DNA of 64,000 nucleotides, taken from the NCBI RefSeq assembly GCF_030694375.1, contig NZ_JAUXYL010000038.1:525940-589939 (forward strand). Direction: 5' to 3'. Under the pieces are notes generated by a model. That model was given only the letters and a program-made list of their open reading frames with translations, made no database searches and was not told the DNA's origin. The stretch's first letter is position 1. Every line of letters starts with the position of its first letter. Positions 8,885 to 17,683 of the stretch are shown piece by piece. The position numbers and the translations under genes are program-made. The DNA is from Algoriphagus sp. Its GTDB lineage: Bacteria > Bacteroidota > Bacteroidia > Cytophagales > Cyclobacteriaceae.

Positions 8885-9362
8885 AGATCTGGTGAACCTC
8901 TTTGATCTTGGTAAGAAACTCATCGATAGATTGATTCAGAATTTGATAAATCTCCTCAAACCCCTCTTCTCCACCATAATAAGGATCCGGGACAGACAAT
9001 CCTTCCCAGCCTACTACAAAATCACGCATCAAGTAAATCGTCTTATCGGAGAAATTGTACCGAATTTTCAGGTTGTTGAGGTTACGCAGATTATTGTCAT
9101 CCATGGCGATGATATAGTCAAAATCCCTAAAATCAGTTCGATTGACTTGTCTCCCTCTGTGATTGATTTTAAGACCTTTTTGTTGAGCACATTTAATCGA
9201 CCGTTCGTCGGGGAGTTCTCCAATATGAAAGTCGGATGTCCCTGCGCTGTCAGACTGAAATTGATGTGATAATCCTAAGGCTTGAGTCTTTTGGTTAAAA
9301 ATAGCCTCAGCAAGCGGGGAACGACAAATATTGCCTAAACAGACGAATAGAACTTTGATCAT
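8877..9362 (-). CDS. Low-molecular-weight protein-tyrosine phosphatase family
   Basis: The N-terminal phosphatase loop CLGNICRS (C8-X5-R14) and the acid loop VPDPYYGG near residue 130 define the LMW-PTP family; 161 residues is typical. The family includes protein-tyrosine phosphatases, arsenate reductases and, for the mammalian enzyme, activity on ribulosamine 5-phosphate. Here it is first in an operon with a fructosamine kinase homologue (8 nt overlap). This points to a role in removing phosphate from sugar adducts before or together with the kinase step. That role is an inference from gene order; ordinary tyrosine phosphatase activity is equally possible. Confidence 0.88.
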   Translation of the reverse strand: MIKVLFVCLGNICRSPLAEAIFNQKTQALGLSHQFQSDSAGTSDFHIGELPDERSIKCAQQKGLKINHRGRQVNRTDFRDFDYIIAMDDNNLRNLNNLKIRYNFSDKTIYLMRDFVVGWEGLSVPDPYYGGEEGFEEIYQILNQSIDEFLTKIKEVHQIYA

Positions 9363-9548
9363 TTTAATAAATCAACTTTTACCGAAGGTTGGATTTCTAA
9401 AAAAAGATAGTCTTGAAATTACTTATTTTAGGAGTAAATGCATAAGCGCAATTTCAATTTTATTCATTTTTTTTTCATTCGTTCTTTAATCCATCCTTCC
9501 TTTTTAAGAAAAAATGAGGATTTGTAATTGAATGGTTATTTTTGAGGG

Positions 9549-10775
9549 ATGAATTTGATTTACCGCTTCGTTTTATTTTTGGTCACGGGGATTTTGAATC
9601 TTTTCAGTCCATTTTCTGCAAAGCTGAATCATTTTTTGGAAGGAAGAAAATCTGTATCAGAAAAACTTAAAAAGTTTCGGGTCTCTTATTCTGGACCTAT
9701 TGCCTGGTTTCATGTGGCTTCTTTGGGGGAATTCGAACAGGCCCGACCTGTAATCGGTAAATTAAAAATGAAACGGCCCGATCTGGCAATTGCTGTAAGT
9801 TTTTTCAGTCCTTCAGGTTTTGATCATGTGGTTAAAAAAATCCAACTGAATGTTGACTTCATCACCTATTTGCCGCTTGACCGAAAAAGTTTTGCGGAGC
9901 AATTTATTGATCTTTTGAGGCCTGAACTCGTTTTTTTTGTCAAATACGATCTTTGGTTTCACCACATCCAGGCTTTGAAAAAAAGACAAATCCCAGTGTA
10001 TTTGATTGCGGCAAGCTTAAGGGAGGATCAATCTTTTTTTGGAATTTTGGGAGCTTTTTTTCGGCAGAATCTCTTTGCAATGGACTGGATTTTTACTCAA
10101 AATGAAAAAAGTATCCAGCTATTAAGGTCGATTGGGTTCACTCATGCGAGTCTTGCCGGGGATACCCGCTTTGACAGGGTCGCCGCTACCGCATCTTCTC
10201 CGAAATCTCTTCCAGACATTAATGCTTGGATAGCTGAGAAACCGGTCATAGTGATCGGATCGGCTTGGGAAGAGGATATGGATCTCCTGATTCCCCTGAT
10301 TAATTCCCGCCCAAATTACAGGTGGATTATTGCCCCGCATGACTTGAGTGACGCGGTCATGGATCGTTGGGCAACTCGGATTCAGTTGGAGTCAAAAAAA
10401 TATTCAGCTTGGAAATCATCTGATTCGAATGCTGTCCTTTTTATTGACAATATCGGGATGCTGTCTTCACTGTACCAATTTGCCAGAGTGGCCTATGTCG
10501 GTGGGGCGTTTGGAAAAGGGCTACATAACATTCTTGAGCCTCTGGGTTTTGAGGTCCCGGTAATTTTTGGGAAAGTTAAAAAAGCTTCGAAGTTTCCAGA
10601 GGCTGAACAAAGCGAACTGGAAGGCTGTGGCTTTTCAGTGAGTAATGAAAAAGAGCTTTTTGAGCAATTTAAAAGGTTGGAGGATCTCGATTTTTATGAA
10701 AAAGCAGTTTATTCCGCTCAAAAATGGGTAAAATCGAACCTTGGCGCGGCAGATCGGATTATTGAAAAAATTTAG
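9549..10775 (+). CDS. kdtA: 3-deoxy-D-manno-octulosonic acid (Kdo) transferase
   Basis: This enzyme transfers Kdo from CMP-Kdo to lipid A precursor in lipopolysaccharide synthesis at the inner face of the cytoplasmic membrane. An N-terminal hydrophobic anchor (residues 3-20) is followed by the Kdo-transferase segment FHVASLGEFEQARPV, which contains the conserved catalytic glutamate region. The C-terminal half has the glycosyltransferase nucleotide-binding region, including YVGGAFGKGLHNILEPLGFEVPV. The length of 408 residues fits GT30. It ends 17 nt before rsgA and is probably co-transcribed with it. Whether it adds one or two Kdo residues cannot be told. Confidence 0.93.
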   Translation: MNLIYRFVLFLVTGILNLFSPFSAKLNHFLEGRKSVSEKLKKFRVSYSGPIAWFHVASLGEFEQARPVIGKLKMKRPDLAIAVSFFSPSGFDHVVKKIQLNVDFITYLPLDRKSFAEQFIDLLRPELVFFVKYDLWFHHIQALKKRQIPVYLIAASLREDQSFFGILGAFFRQNLFAMDWIFTQNEKSIQLLRSIGFTHASLAGDTRFDRVAATASSPKSLPDINAWIAEKPVIVIGSAWEEDMDLLIPLINSRPNYRWIIAPHDLSDAVMDRWATRIQLESKKYSAWKSSDSNAVLFIDNIGMLSSLYQFARVAYVGGAFGKGLHNILEPLGFEVPVIFGKVKKASKFPEAEQSELEGCGFSVSNEKELFEQFKRLEDLDFYEKAVYSAQKWVKSNLGAADRIIEKI

Positions 10776-10792
10776 CCTTTGATTTCAAAAAT

Positions 10793-11716
10793 ATGAGGGG
10801 AAGAGTTATCAAGTCGACAGGGAGCTGGTACATCGTCCAAGTGGAGGAAAAGGTGATCTCGGCTCGGTTGAAAGGTAAATTTAAGCAAGATGAACTCAAG
10901 TTGACCAATCCGATTGCGGTGGGTGATTGGGTCGAGTTGGAGCGCGAGGCAAACCAAGAGACTGCCGTGATTTCGGAGATTTTGCCCAGGGAAAATTATG
11001 TGATCCGGAAATCCACCCGGAAGCAGCATTTTTCCCACATTATTGCCAGTAATCTGGACCAGGCGATTTTAGTCATCACGATGAAGAATCCACGCACTTC
11101 TTTGGGCTTTATAGATCGGTTTTTGGTGAGTACGGAGAGCTTCCGAATTCCTGCGATCCTGGTGGTGAACAAAATGGATCAGTTGGAAGGGGAGGAGGAA
11201 GAGGAGTGGCTACAAGATATTCATGAGATCTATGAACCCTTGGGTTATCCTGTGCTCGAGGTTTCAGCTTTGAAAGAGGCGGGGTTGAAAGAAAAATTTT
11301 TACCTCTGATCCAAGGGAAATCAAGTTTGATTTCCGGTCATTCGGGAGTTGGAAAGTCGACACTTTTAAATGCCTTGGTACCCGAAGCAAAACAGAGCAC
11401 CAAAGAAATCTCAGGATTCAGTGCCAAGGGGGTTCATACGACGACTTTTGCAGAACTTTTTGCTATTCCTGAGGGAGGAGATTTGATTGATACACCCGGG
11501 ATCAAGGAGTTTGGGATTTTGGATGTGGAAGACAATGAGCTTTCCCATTATTTTCCGGAGATGCGGAAGTTTTTGGGACAATGTAAATACAACAATTGCA
11601 CCCATATCAATGAGCCGGGATGTGTCGTGCTGAAAAAGCTTGAAGAGGGATTCATTCATCCCTATCGCTACCAAAGCTATGTGAATATTCTGCATGAGGA
11701 GGATAGTCATCGTTGA
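10793..11716 (+). CDS. rsgA: Ribosome small subunit-dependent GTPase A
   Basis: RsgA is a circularly permuted GTPase that helps late maturation of the 30S subunit. The permuted order is visible: an N-terminal OB-fold (residues 1-70), G4 NKMD at 126-129, then G1 GHSGVGKST near 182-190, G2/G3 with DTPGIKEFG, and a C-terminal zinc-binding region with C-x5-C-x-H-x5-C (QCKYNNCTHINEPGC). The length of 307 residues is normal. It follows kdtA by 17 nt and is followed by a phosphoribosyltransferase gene in the same direction. Confidence 0.96.
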   Translation: MRGRVIKSTGSWYIVQVEEKVISARLKGKFKQDELKLTNPIAVGDWVELEREANQETAVISEILPRENYVIRKSTRKQHFSHIIASNLDQAILVITMKNPRTSLGFIDRFLVSTESFRIPAILVVNKMDQLEGEEEEEWLQDIHEIYEPLGYPVLEVSALKEAGLKEKFLPLIQGKSSLISGHSGVGKSTLLNALVPEAKQSTKEISGFSAKGVHTTTFAELFAIPEGGDLIDTPGIKEFGILDVEDNELSHYFPEMRKFLGQCKYNNCTHINEPGCVVLKKLEEGFIHPYRYQSYVNILHEEDSHR

Positions 11717-11770
11717 CAGGCTTTGAATCCATGGCAATTTGGCCTAATTTTCATTTTTCAAAATTATCCT

Positions 11771-12262
11771 ATGAGCGAAGTACTCAACCATAAGCAGGTC
11801 GGGCAAAAAATCACCCGGATGGCCTTCGAGATTTATGAGCGCAATGTCAATTCGGCCGGAGTGGTATTTGCCGGGATTACAGGAATGGGCATGAGCATGG
11901 CAACTTTACTAGCTGAAGAGCTGAAGCGAATTTCACCAATCGATGTGGAAGTGGTAGAAGTCATTTTGGATAAAAAAGAAGTCTCTAAATCTGAGGTAGA
12001 GCTTTCTAAAAAGCTTGATTTGATAAATAAAACAATCATTTTGGTGGATGATGTCCTGAATACCGGAAAAACATTGGTTTATGCAATGAAGCCTTTTTTG
12101 GATCAGGAAATCCTTAAAATGGAAATTGCAGTCCTAGTCAACCGAAGTCACGGACTTTTCCCCTTGAGGCCTGACTATACCGGCTACGAACTTTCCACCA
12201 CACTCAACGAGCACATCCTGGTAGATGTCTCCGGTAATCAACATTCTGTTCAGCTTCACTAA
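11771..12262 (+). CDS. PyrR-like phosphoribosyltransferase
   Basis: A type I phosphoribosyltransferase fold is indicated by the PRPP-binding signature [15 protein letters not shown] near residues 93-107 and by [19 protein letters not shown], which resembles the C-terminal segment of PyrR. PyrR proteins bind pyrimidine-operon RNA and/or have uracil phosphoribosyltransferase activity. The start at 11771 gives 163 residues; the frame is open 16 codons upstream but that part overlaps spacer with no family match. It precedes panB by 4 nt, so the two are co-transcribed. No pyrimidine genes are adjacent, so a pyrimidine-regulatory role is unproven. A separate upp is at 31997-32638. Confidence 0.75.
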   Translation: MSEVLNHKQVGQKITRMAFEIYERNVNSAGVVFAGITGMGMSMATLLAEELKRISPIDVEVVEVILDKKEVSKSEVELSKKLDLINKTIILVDDVLNTGKTLVYAMKPFLDQEILKMEIAVLVNRSHGLFPLRPDYTGYELSTTLNEHILVDVSGNQHSVQLH

Positions 12263-12266
12263 TATC

Positions 12267-13088
12267 ATGTCTGTACATTCCTCTGCGAATATCAAGAGAA
12301 TCACCACCCATACACTTCAGGAAATGAAGCAAAGAGGTGAAAAAATCTCCATGCTCACGGCCTACGATTACTCCATGGCCAAAATTGTGGATGAGGCAGG
12401 AATTGACATTATTTTGGTGGGGGATTCTGCATCCAATGTAATGGCGGGACATGAGACCACACTTCCCATCACTTTGGATCAAATGATCTACCATGCTTCC
12501 GCGGTTGTGCGAGCGGTGAAGCGTGCTTTTGTGGTGGTGGATATTCCCTTTGGGAATTATCAGGGGAATAGCTCCGAAGCTTTGCGGTCTGCGATCCGAA
12601 TCATGAAAGAATCCGGTGCACATTCTGTCAAAGTAGAAGGAGGATCTGAAATTAGGGAGTCTGTGTTGCGAATTCTTAGTGCCGGTGTACCGGTAATGGG
12701 GCATTTGGGCCTGACTCCGCAGTCGATATATAAGTTTGGTACTTATACCGTGCGAGCTAAGGAGGAAGCTGAAGCCCAAAAGCTTTTGGAGGATGCCAAG
12801 ACCTTAGAGGAGTGCGGTTGTTATGCTCTGGTTTTGGAAAAAATCCCAGCCATATTGGCGAAAAAAGTAGCTGAAACGGTAAGTATTCCTGTCATTGGAA
12901 TTGGTGCAGGCGGAGATGTAGACGGACAGGTTTTGGTGATGCATGACATGTTGGGGATTACACAGGAATTCAAGCCTCGATTTCTGAGGCAATATGCCGA
13001 TTTGCAAGGGGTGATGATGGATGCCTTTAAGCGTTACATTTCAGACGTGAAAGCAAGAGACTTCCCGAACGAATCGGAGAGTTATTGA
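12267..13088 (+). CDS. panB: 3-methyl-2-oxobutanoate hydroxymethyltransferase
   Basis: The enzyme transfers a hydroxymethyl group from methylene-tetrahydrofolate to 2-oxoisovalerate, the first committed step to pantothenate and CoA. Recognisable segments are [56 protein letters not shown] and [13 protein letters not shown], followed by [21 protein letters not shown]. At 273 residues from the ATG at 12267 it is full length; the alternative upstream start lies in the preceding gene. A strong hairpin terminator follows 22 nt downstream. panC/panD are not in the window. Confidence 0.96.
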   Translation: MSVHSSANIKRITTHTLQEMKQRGEKISMLTAYDYSMAKIVDEAGIDIILVGDSASNVMAGHETTLPITLDQMIYHASAVVRAVKRAFVVVDIPFGNYQGNSSEALRSAIRIMKESGAHSVKVEGGSEIRESVLRILSAGVPVMGHLGLTPQSIYKFGTYTVRAKEEAEAQKLLEDAKTLEECGCYALVLEKIPAILAKKVAETVSIPVIGIGAGGDVDGQVLVMHDMLGITQEFKPRFLRQYADLQGVMMDAFKRYISDVKARDFPNESESY

Positions 13089-13109
13089 TAGAAATATATA
13101 ATCCTTATT

Positions 13110-13137
13110 AAAGCACGTCTCCGGAGGTGCTTTTTTT
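13110..13137 (+). terminator. Rho-independent terminator after panB
   Basis: The stem AAAGCAC/GTGCTTT has an internal CTCCGGAG palindrome in the loop and is followed by a T7 run. It closes the kdtA-rsgA-PRT-panB transcription unit. Confidence 0.8.
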
Positions 13138-13214
13138 ATGCCAATTAAATACGACAAATGGCGTATTTCCCACCGATAGGGTAGTCGATAGCTTTGGTTA
13201 AAATTCATATAATC

Positions 13215-15110
13215 ATGAAAAAGCTAACACAAAACACCCCAAAATTTTTCCTGTTTATGCTATTGGCATGGGCGACAGGATTAGAAAGTTACGCACAGGA
13301 GCCAGCATGGAAACTAAGCCTGGAAAAAGGAGTCGAATGGACAAAGTATACCCCAAACAAGATTCTTTTGGTCGGAAGTTCCGATTGGGGGCTACATGGA
13401 GTAGATGCTTCAACTGGCCAACTCCTCTGGTCGAATGCTGACCTGTACAATTCCGCCAAAGCGCTCAAGGGACCGGATGGGAAAAAGCTGGGCTACACTG
13501 CTGATTTGATTCAGGTTTTGGAAGATCCCAATGATCCCAAAGTCTCAGATTTTGCCATGGTCAAGTACACGGACAACATAATGGTGAAAAATTTTGTAGT
13601 GATCAACATTCGTACCGGCGAGCTGGTCATTAATCCTAAAATGGCAGGAATGCCAGTGGTGAAAATCATCGGGCCCGAACAGGCTACGTTCAATTATGAC
13701 GGTTCGGGGTATATTTCTGAACTCAAGGGTGTGCTTCTTACGGCAAGTTTTGTTGACATGTACAAAGCCGGGAAGCCTTACACCCAAATCACTAAATTCA
13801 TTGATTTGGAAAGTGGAAAAGTGGCATGGGAAAGTGATCAATTTTCTTCGATTTTCCTTCCCATTGTGACAAGTGATAACAATCTCCTATTCATTGGTGA
13901 AAAAACTTCTGCTAAGATCAATGCGAAAACAGGAGAACCTGTTTGGACATTTGAGGTCGCAGACAAGAAAAATAATTTCGAGGCATTTGATGCCAATATC
14001 CGATTGACAGAAGGGTATTTTTATCAGAAAAAGGGGAATCAGGGGGTTGTGTCTGCTGTGGAGTTGACAAGTGGTAAGGTTCTGTGGGAGAAACCGCTAT
14101 CTACCAAAGATGCACCGATGCTTAAAGCTGAGAATTTTGGCGTAATCGTCGCTGACGAAAAGAATTTCACCCTAATGGAGGCAGAATCTGGCAATACCAA
14201 ATGGACAGCTAAAAAGCTTTCTGGAATTGTGGTGGATTTGGGTAGGGATCGTGGAATCGCTGTGGGTGAAAAAGGCAAGTATTTGACCGTTTTGGATAAG
14301 AACACAGGAGCTGAAAAGTGGTCCCAAAAAATCAAAGGAATCCAAATTGACCAAATGACAGGTGCAGGAATCATGTATCAGAATGAGGAAGGGAGTATCG
14401 GATTGATTGATTTTGACGGCAATCTCAAGTGGGGTAATAAAGACATGATCAAAGGTCCCGGTATACTCAGAGCTAAGTCGGCATTGGATTCAGAAATATT
14501 TTATGCAGATGGCAAAGTGTTTCATGTCAATCTAGTGAACGGAGAGAAAAAAGAGATCATCGGCAAAGTGGATTTCAATGAGAAGGAAACCCCAGATAAC
14601 TTGGAATTTACAGGGTCTAATTTTGTCTTGTCTTCCAGCCAAAATATGCTCGGGTTCGATGAAAGCGGTCGGGTGCAGTTTCAGCAGCATTGGGCCTCGC
14701 CAAAGATCAGCCTAGCAGGTAGAATTGCTATGCGCACAATGCAAGTGGCCATGGTAGCAATGGCGGCAGCCAATGCGTATGCAGAAGGTGCAAGTACCGG
14801 TCCGATGGGATATCAAAGCATGGCTAGCAGACAATATGGTATTCAGCGGGAATTTTTTGAAGACATGTCCGGGGCTTTTGGTCAAGTAGCCAATCAGCGC
14901 TTTAAAGCCTCCTCATCAAAAGGGATTTATTCCTTCGTTCTGACTGACGTAGGCGGAGGAGTCGGGCTGGTCAAAGTGGATAAAGTCAGTGGTAAGGAAA
15001 CGGGAAAGATTGTCCTCAACGACAAAGAGCCTGTTTACGACACAGATCCCGAAAATGGAATGATTTTTTATAAACCCACCAAAAAGGAGGTTTATGGATA
15101 TGTGTTCTGA
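13215..15110 (+). CDS. Secreted PQQ-like beta-propeller repeat protein (BamB-like fold)
   Basis: The protein has an N-terminal signal peptide (MKKLTQNTPKFFLFMLLAWA, cleavage likely after SYA before QEP) and then repeated beta-propeller blades of the PQQ_2 type, seen as GVDASTGQLLW, FIDLESGKVAWES, INAKTGEPVWTF, VELTSGKVLWE, MEAESGNTKW, LDKNTGAEKWS. Such blades occur in BamB and in quinoprotein dehydrogenases, but no dehydrogenase active-site segment is visible, so a structural or binding role is more likely. The start at 13215 is chosen because it puts the signal peptide at the N-terminus. Total 631 residues. Residues near 510-530 form an Ala/Met-rich segment of unclear role. Confidence 0.8.
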   Translation: MKKLTQNTPKFFLFMLLAWATGLESYAQEPAWKLSLEKGVEWTKYTPNKILLVGSSDWGLHGVDASTGQLLWSNADLYNSAKALKGPDGKKLGYTADLIQVLEDPNDPKVSDFAMVKYTDNIMVKNFVVINIRTGELVINPKMAGMPVVKIIGPEQATFNYDGSGYISELKGVLLTASFVDMYKAGKPYTQITKFIDLESGKVAWESDQFSSIFLPIVTSDNNLLFIGEKTSAKINAKTGEPVWTFEVADKKNNFEAFDANIRLTEGYFYQKKGNQGVVSAVELTSGKVLWEKPLSTKDAPMLKAENFGVIVADEKNFTLMEAESGNTKWTAKKLSGIVVDLGRDRGIAVGEKGKYLTVLDKNTGAEKWSQKIKGIQIDQMTGAGIMYQNEEGSIGLIDFDGNLKWGNKDMIKGPGILRAKSALDSEIFYADGKVFHVNLVNGEKKEIIGKVDFNEKETPDNLEFTGSNFVLSSSQNMLGFDESGRVQFQQHWASPKISLAGRIAMRTMQVAMVAMAAANAYAEGASTGPMGYQSMASRQYGIQREFFEDMSGAFGQVANQRFKASSSKGIYSFVLTDVGGGVGLVKVDKVSGKETGKIVLNDKEPVYDTDPENGMIFYKPTKKEVYGYVF

Positions 15111-15128
15111 TTTGTGTGGTTTAATTGT

Positions 15129-15167
15129 AAAACAAAAAAATCCCGTTTTTGGGATTTTTTTGTTTTT
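15129..15167. terminator. Bidirectional terminator
   Basis: A perfect 16 bp stem (AAAACAAAAAAATCCC and its complement) surrounds a 6 nt loop. It has A-runs on one side and T-runs on the other, so it can end transcription from both the propeller-protein gene (+) and the convergent GH57 gene (-), whose stop is at 15180. Confidence 0.85.
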
Positions 15168-15179
15168 ACTTTTTTGAAA

Positions 15180-16385
15180 TTAAGGTTTCATCTCCTCGGT
15201 TTTTTGCTTTACGCGAAGCATAAAATCGCTCAAAACATTCATGTAGTTGATAAATGCATCATAAGGAGTGTCATAAGGACTGAAATATTCGTGAACGGAT
15301 CCATCTGAAAAGAATTTGGTACACATGTAGTAAAAGTGATCCGATGTTTGCAGATATCCCCAGTCCCGCTGAATTTCAGGATCGTCGATTTGCTTTACCG
15401 ATTTTTCCATTTCATACAATCTGTCAAATGCCTCGTCTTGAAGATCATTTCCTAGCCATGCAGTCAAATCCCGTTCTTCATCAGCCCAAGAAATCGGTAC
15501 CGGAACATGAATTTTACTTACTGCGGGAACTGCAGCTGCGACCTCTGAAGGAGTGGAAAACGTAAAGCTGGAATGATTCAGCACGGCCTCCGGTAAATAC
15601 CGCATGAATTCAAAAATTCCTGTTTCTGCCCATTGGTGTTCTCCAAAAGTCTCATAATCCATGAATAAATTGACCACTTGTTCTTCCTTTGGAATGGCAT
15701 TGATCCAATTGATGAATTTGTCGGTAGTCAAAGGATAATCCGCCCAGGTTTTATTGCTGAATCTAAAAGCGATGTCATCGGAGAGCAGGAAGTTTTTGAG
15801 TAAGACTTTTAGTTTGGGCTCGATGGCATTGGAATAGACATAATTCGGACTCTTCCAGCCCAGAATGTGTTTAGCACCTTCGGTTAAAACTGCCTCATAT
15901 CCTAGTTCAGCGACCATTGCACCGATCTGATCTGAATAGATCAATTCGGTATTTCTAAAAACTTTAGGAGTGTATCCGTTGAAAAGTTCTTTGATTCGAT
16001 CTTGGTGCTTTTTCACCAAACTGGTAAATTCTTCTTTACTTTTTAATGCAGCCAGGGCGTGCGTGTAGGTTTCATTGAGTAGTTCTACATGTCCTGTGGC
16101 CACGAGCTTTTGAAAACTCTCCAAAACTTCCGGCGCATAAGCTTCCATTTGGTCCAGGAAAGTTCCGGAAAGTGAAAATGCCACTTTGAATTTTCCATTG
16201 TACTTTTGGATGAGTTCCAGAAGTAATGAATTCATTGGCAAATAGCACTTTTGGGCTACTTTACGAATTACATTTCGATTTAGGTAGTCATCCCAATAAT
16301 GGTGATCTTCTCCAATATCAAAAAACCGATAAGGTTTCAATCTAAAAGGCTGGTGCACCTGAAAATAAAAGCAGATGGTTCTCAT
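15180..16385 (-). CDS. Glycoside hydrolase family 57 (alpha-amylase-like)
   Basis: GH57 enzymes are retaining alpha-glucan hydrolases or transferases with a (beta/alpha)7 barrel. Visible family segments are ICFYFQVHQPFRL at the N-terminus, LLNETYTHALAAL, VFRNTELIYSDQIGAM with the likely nucleophile glutamate, and LFMDYETFGEHQWAETGIFEF with the likely acid/base aspartate. The start at 16385 (401 residues) overlaps the stop of the upstream glycosyltransferase by 4 nt (ATGA), so the two are coupled. Together with the debranching enzyme and GT4 synthase it forms an alpha-glucan (glycogen) metabolism operon. Exact specificity (amylase, branching or transferase) cannot be decided here. Confidence 0.88.
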   Translation of the reverse strand: MRTICFYFQVHQPFRLKPYRFFDIGEDHHYWDDYLNRNVIRKVAQKCYLPMNSLLLELIQKYNGKFKVAFSLSGTFLDQMEAYAPEVLESFQKLVATGHVELLNETYTHALAALKSKEEFTSLVKKHQDRIKELFNGYTPKVFRNTELIYSDQIGAMVAELGYEAVLTEGAKHILGWKSPNYVYSNAIEPKLKVLLKNFLLSDDIAFRFSNKTWADYPLTTDKFINWINAIPKEEQVVNLFMDYETFGEHQWAETGIFEFMRYLPEAVLNHSSFTFSTPSEVAAAVPAVSKIHVPVPISWADEERDLTAWLGNDLQDEAFDRLYEMEKSVKQIDDPEIQRDWGYLQTSDHFYYMCTKFFSDGSVHEYFSPYDTPYDAFINYMNVLSDFMLRVKQKTEEMKP

Positions 16386-17671
16386 GATCGTTCGGCTAAA
16401 GTTTTTTCGTAGACAGTAACTAGTTTGGCAGCCACATGCTCCCATTTCAATTTTTTCAATTCTTCACTTCCCAATTCCTTAAACATTTTGGATATCCCCT
16501 CATAGTGCAGCAGTGCAAAAATGGCATCAGCCATTGAGTCCACATCCCAAAAATCCACCTTGATGGCATTTCTGAGTACTTCAGCAACGCCGGATTGTTT
16601 GGAAATGATAACCGGTGTATTATGACGTACAGCTTCAAGTGGGGCAATACCGAAAGGTTCCGATACAGAAGGCATCACGTAGACGTCAGAAATCGCATAC
16701 ATGTGATCCACGTCATCACCTTTTAAAAATCCGGTAAAGTGGAACTTGGTTGCCATTCTCAATTCAGCTACTCGGTCAATCATTCTATTTAAAAGGTCTC
16801 CGTTGCCAGCCATTACAAATCTTACATTCGGATCGCGATCGATGACTATTTTTGCAGCTTCGACGAAGTATTCCGGACCTTTTTGAAAGGTGATTCTTCC
16901 TAAGAATGTCACAATTTTTTCCGGGACTTTCTTCTCATATTCCGACTTGATGATACTGGCATCCAATACCGCATTGTGAAGTACCGTCACTTTGCTGGCA
17001 GGGATTCCGTATTTTCGAATGATGATGTTTTTGGTGAGCTGACTCACGGCTACGATGTGATCAGCGGCATGCATTCCAGCGCGTTCGATGTCGTAGACGG
17101 GCTGATTTACAGTTTCTCCTGAGCGATCGTATTCTGTAGCGTGGACATGCACTACCAGTGGTTTTCCACTTATCTCTTTTGCGGCAATTCCCGCAGGGAA
17201 TGCCAACCAATCATGTGCATGAATGATGTCGAAGTTATTTTTGTCACGGGCGATCTGAGCGGCAACGAGTGCATAACGGGAAACTTCCTCCATGAGGTTT
17301 TTCCCATATTTTCCACTAAACTCAAATTTATTGGAGAAAATACTTTCGTCCACATCCGTCCGGTCATGGATGGCGTAGTCAGTGAATTTTTTGAATTGTT
17401 CGGGTCCCAGGTACGGAACTAAAAAGCTGCTGACCTCGAGATAGGTTAGATTCTTCCAGAATTTCTTGAATCGTTTTTCACGGTAATCGATCGTCACTGC
17501 ACTTGCATTGACAAAGTCCGCCAAGGGTTCCTCATCGCCCCATAGTTTGGGTACCACAAATATCACTTCCTGATTGTGGTGGTTCATACCTTTAACCAAT
17601 CCATAACAGGCAGTGCCTAATCCCCCGGAAATATGAGGAGGGAATTCCCATCCAAACATTAAAACTTTCAT
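16382..17671 (-). CDS. GT4 family glycosyltransferase, glycogen-synthase-like
   Basis: The N-terminus MKVLMFGWEFPPHISGGLGTA is the donor/acceptor loop typical of GT4/GT5 alpha-glucan synthases. The C-terminal half carries VTFLGRITFQKGPEYFVEAA and the E-x7-E motif in SEPFGIAPLEAVRHNTPVI. With 429 residues it is cytoplasmic with no signal. It sits between a debranching enzyme (13 nt upstream) and a GH57 enzyme (4 nt overlap), the same order I recall from Bacteroides glycogen clusters. The likely role is elongation of an alpha-1,4-glucan from a nucleotide sugar. A more general GT4 role cannot be excluded. Confidence 0.85.
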   Translation of the reverse strand: MKVLMFGWEFPPHISGGLGTACYGLVKGMNHHNQEVIFVVPKLWGDEEPLADFVNASAVTIDYREKRFKKFWKNLTYLEVSSFLVPYLGPEQFKKFTDYAIHDRTDVDESIFSNKFEFSGKYGKNLMEEVSRYALVAAQIARDKNNFDIIHAHDWLAFPAGIAAKEISGKPLVVHVHATEYDRSGETVNQPVYDIERAGMHAADHIVAVSQLTKNIIIRKYGIPASKVTVLHNAVLDASIIKSEYEKKVPEKIVTFLGRITFQKGPEYFVEAAKIVIDRDPNVRFVMAGNGDLLNRMIDRVAELRMATKFHFTGFLKGDDVDHMYAISDVYVMPSVSEPFGIAPLEAVRHNTPVIISKQSGVAEVLRNAIKVDFWDVDSMADAIFALLHYEGISKMFKELGSEELKKLKWEHVAAKLVTVYEKTLAERS

Positions 17672-17683
17672 AAAAAAGTCATT

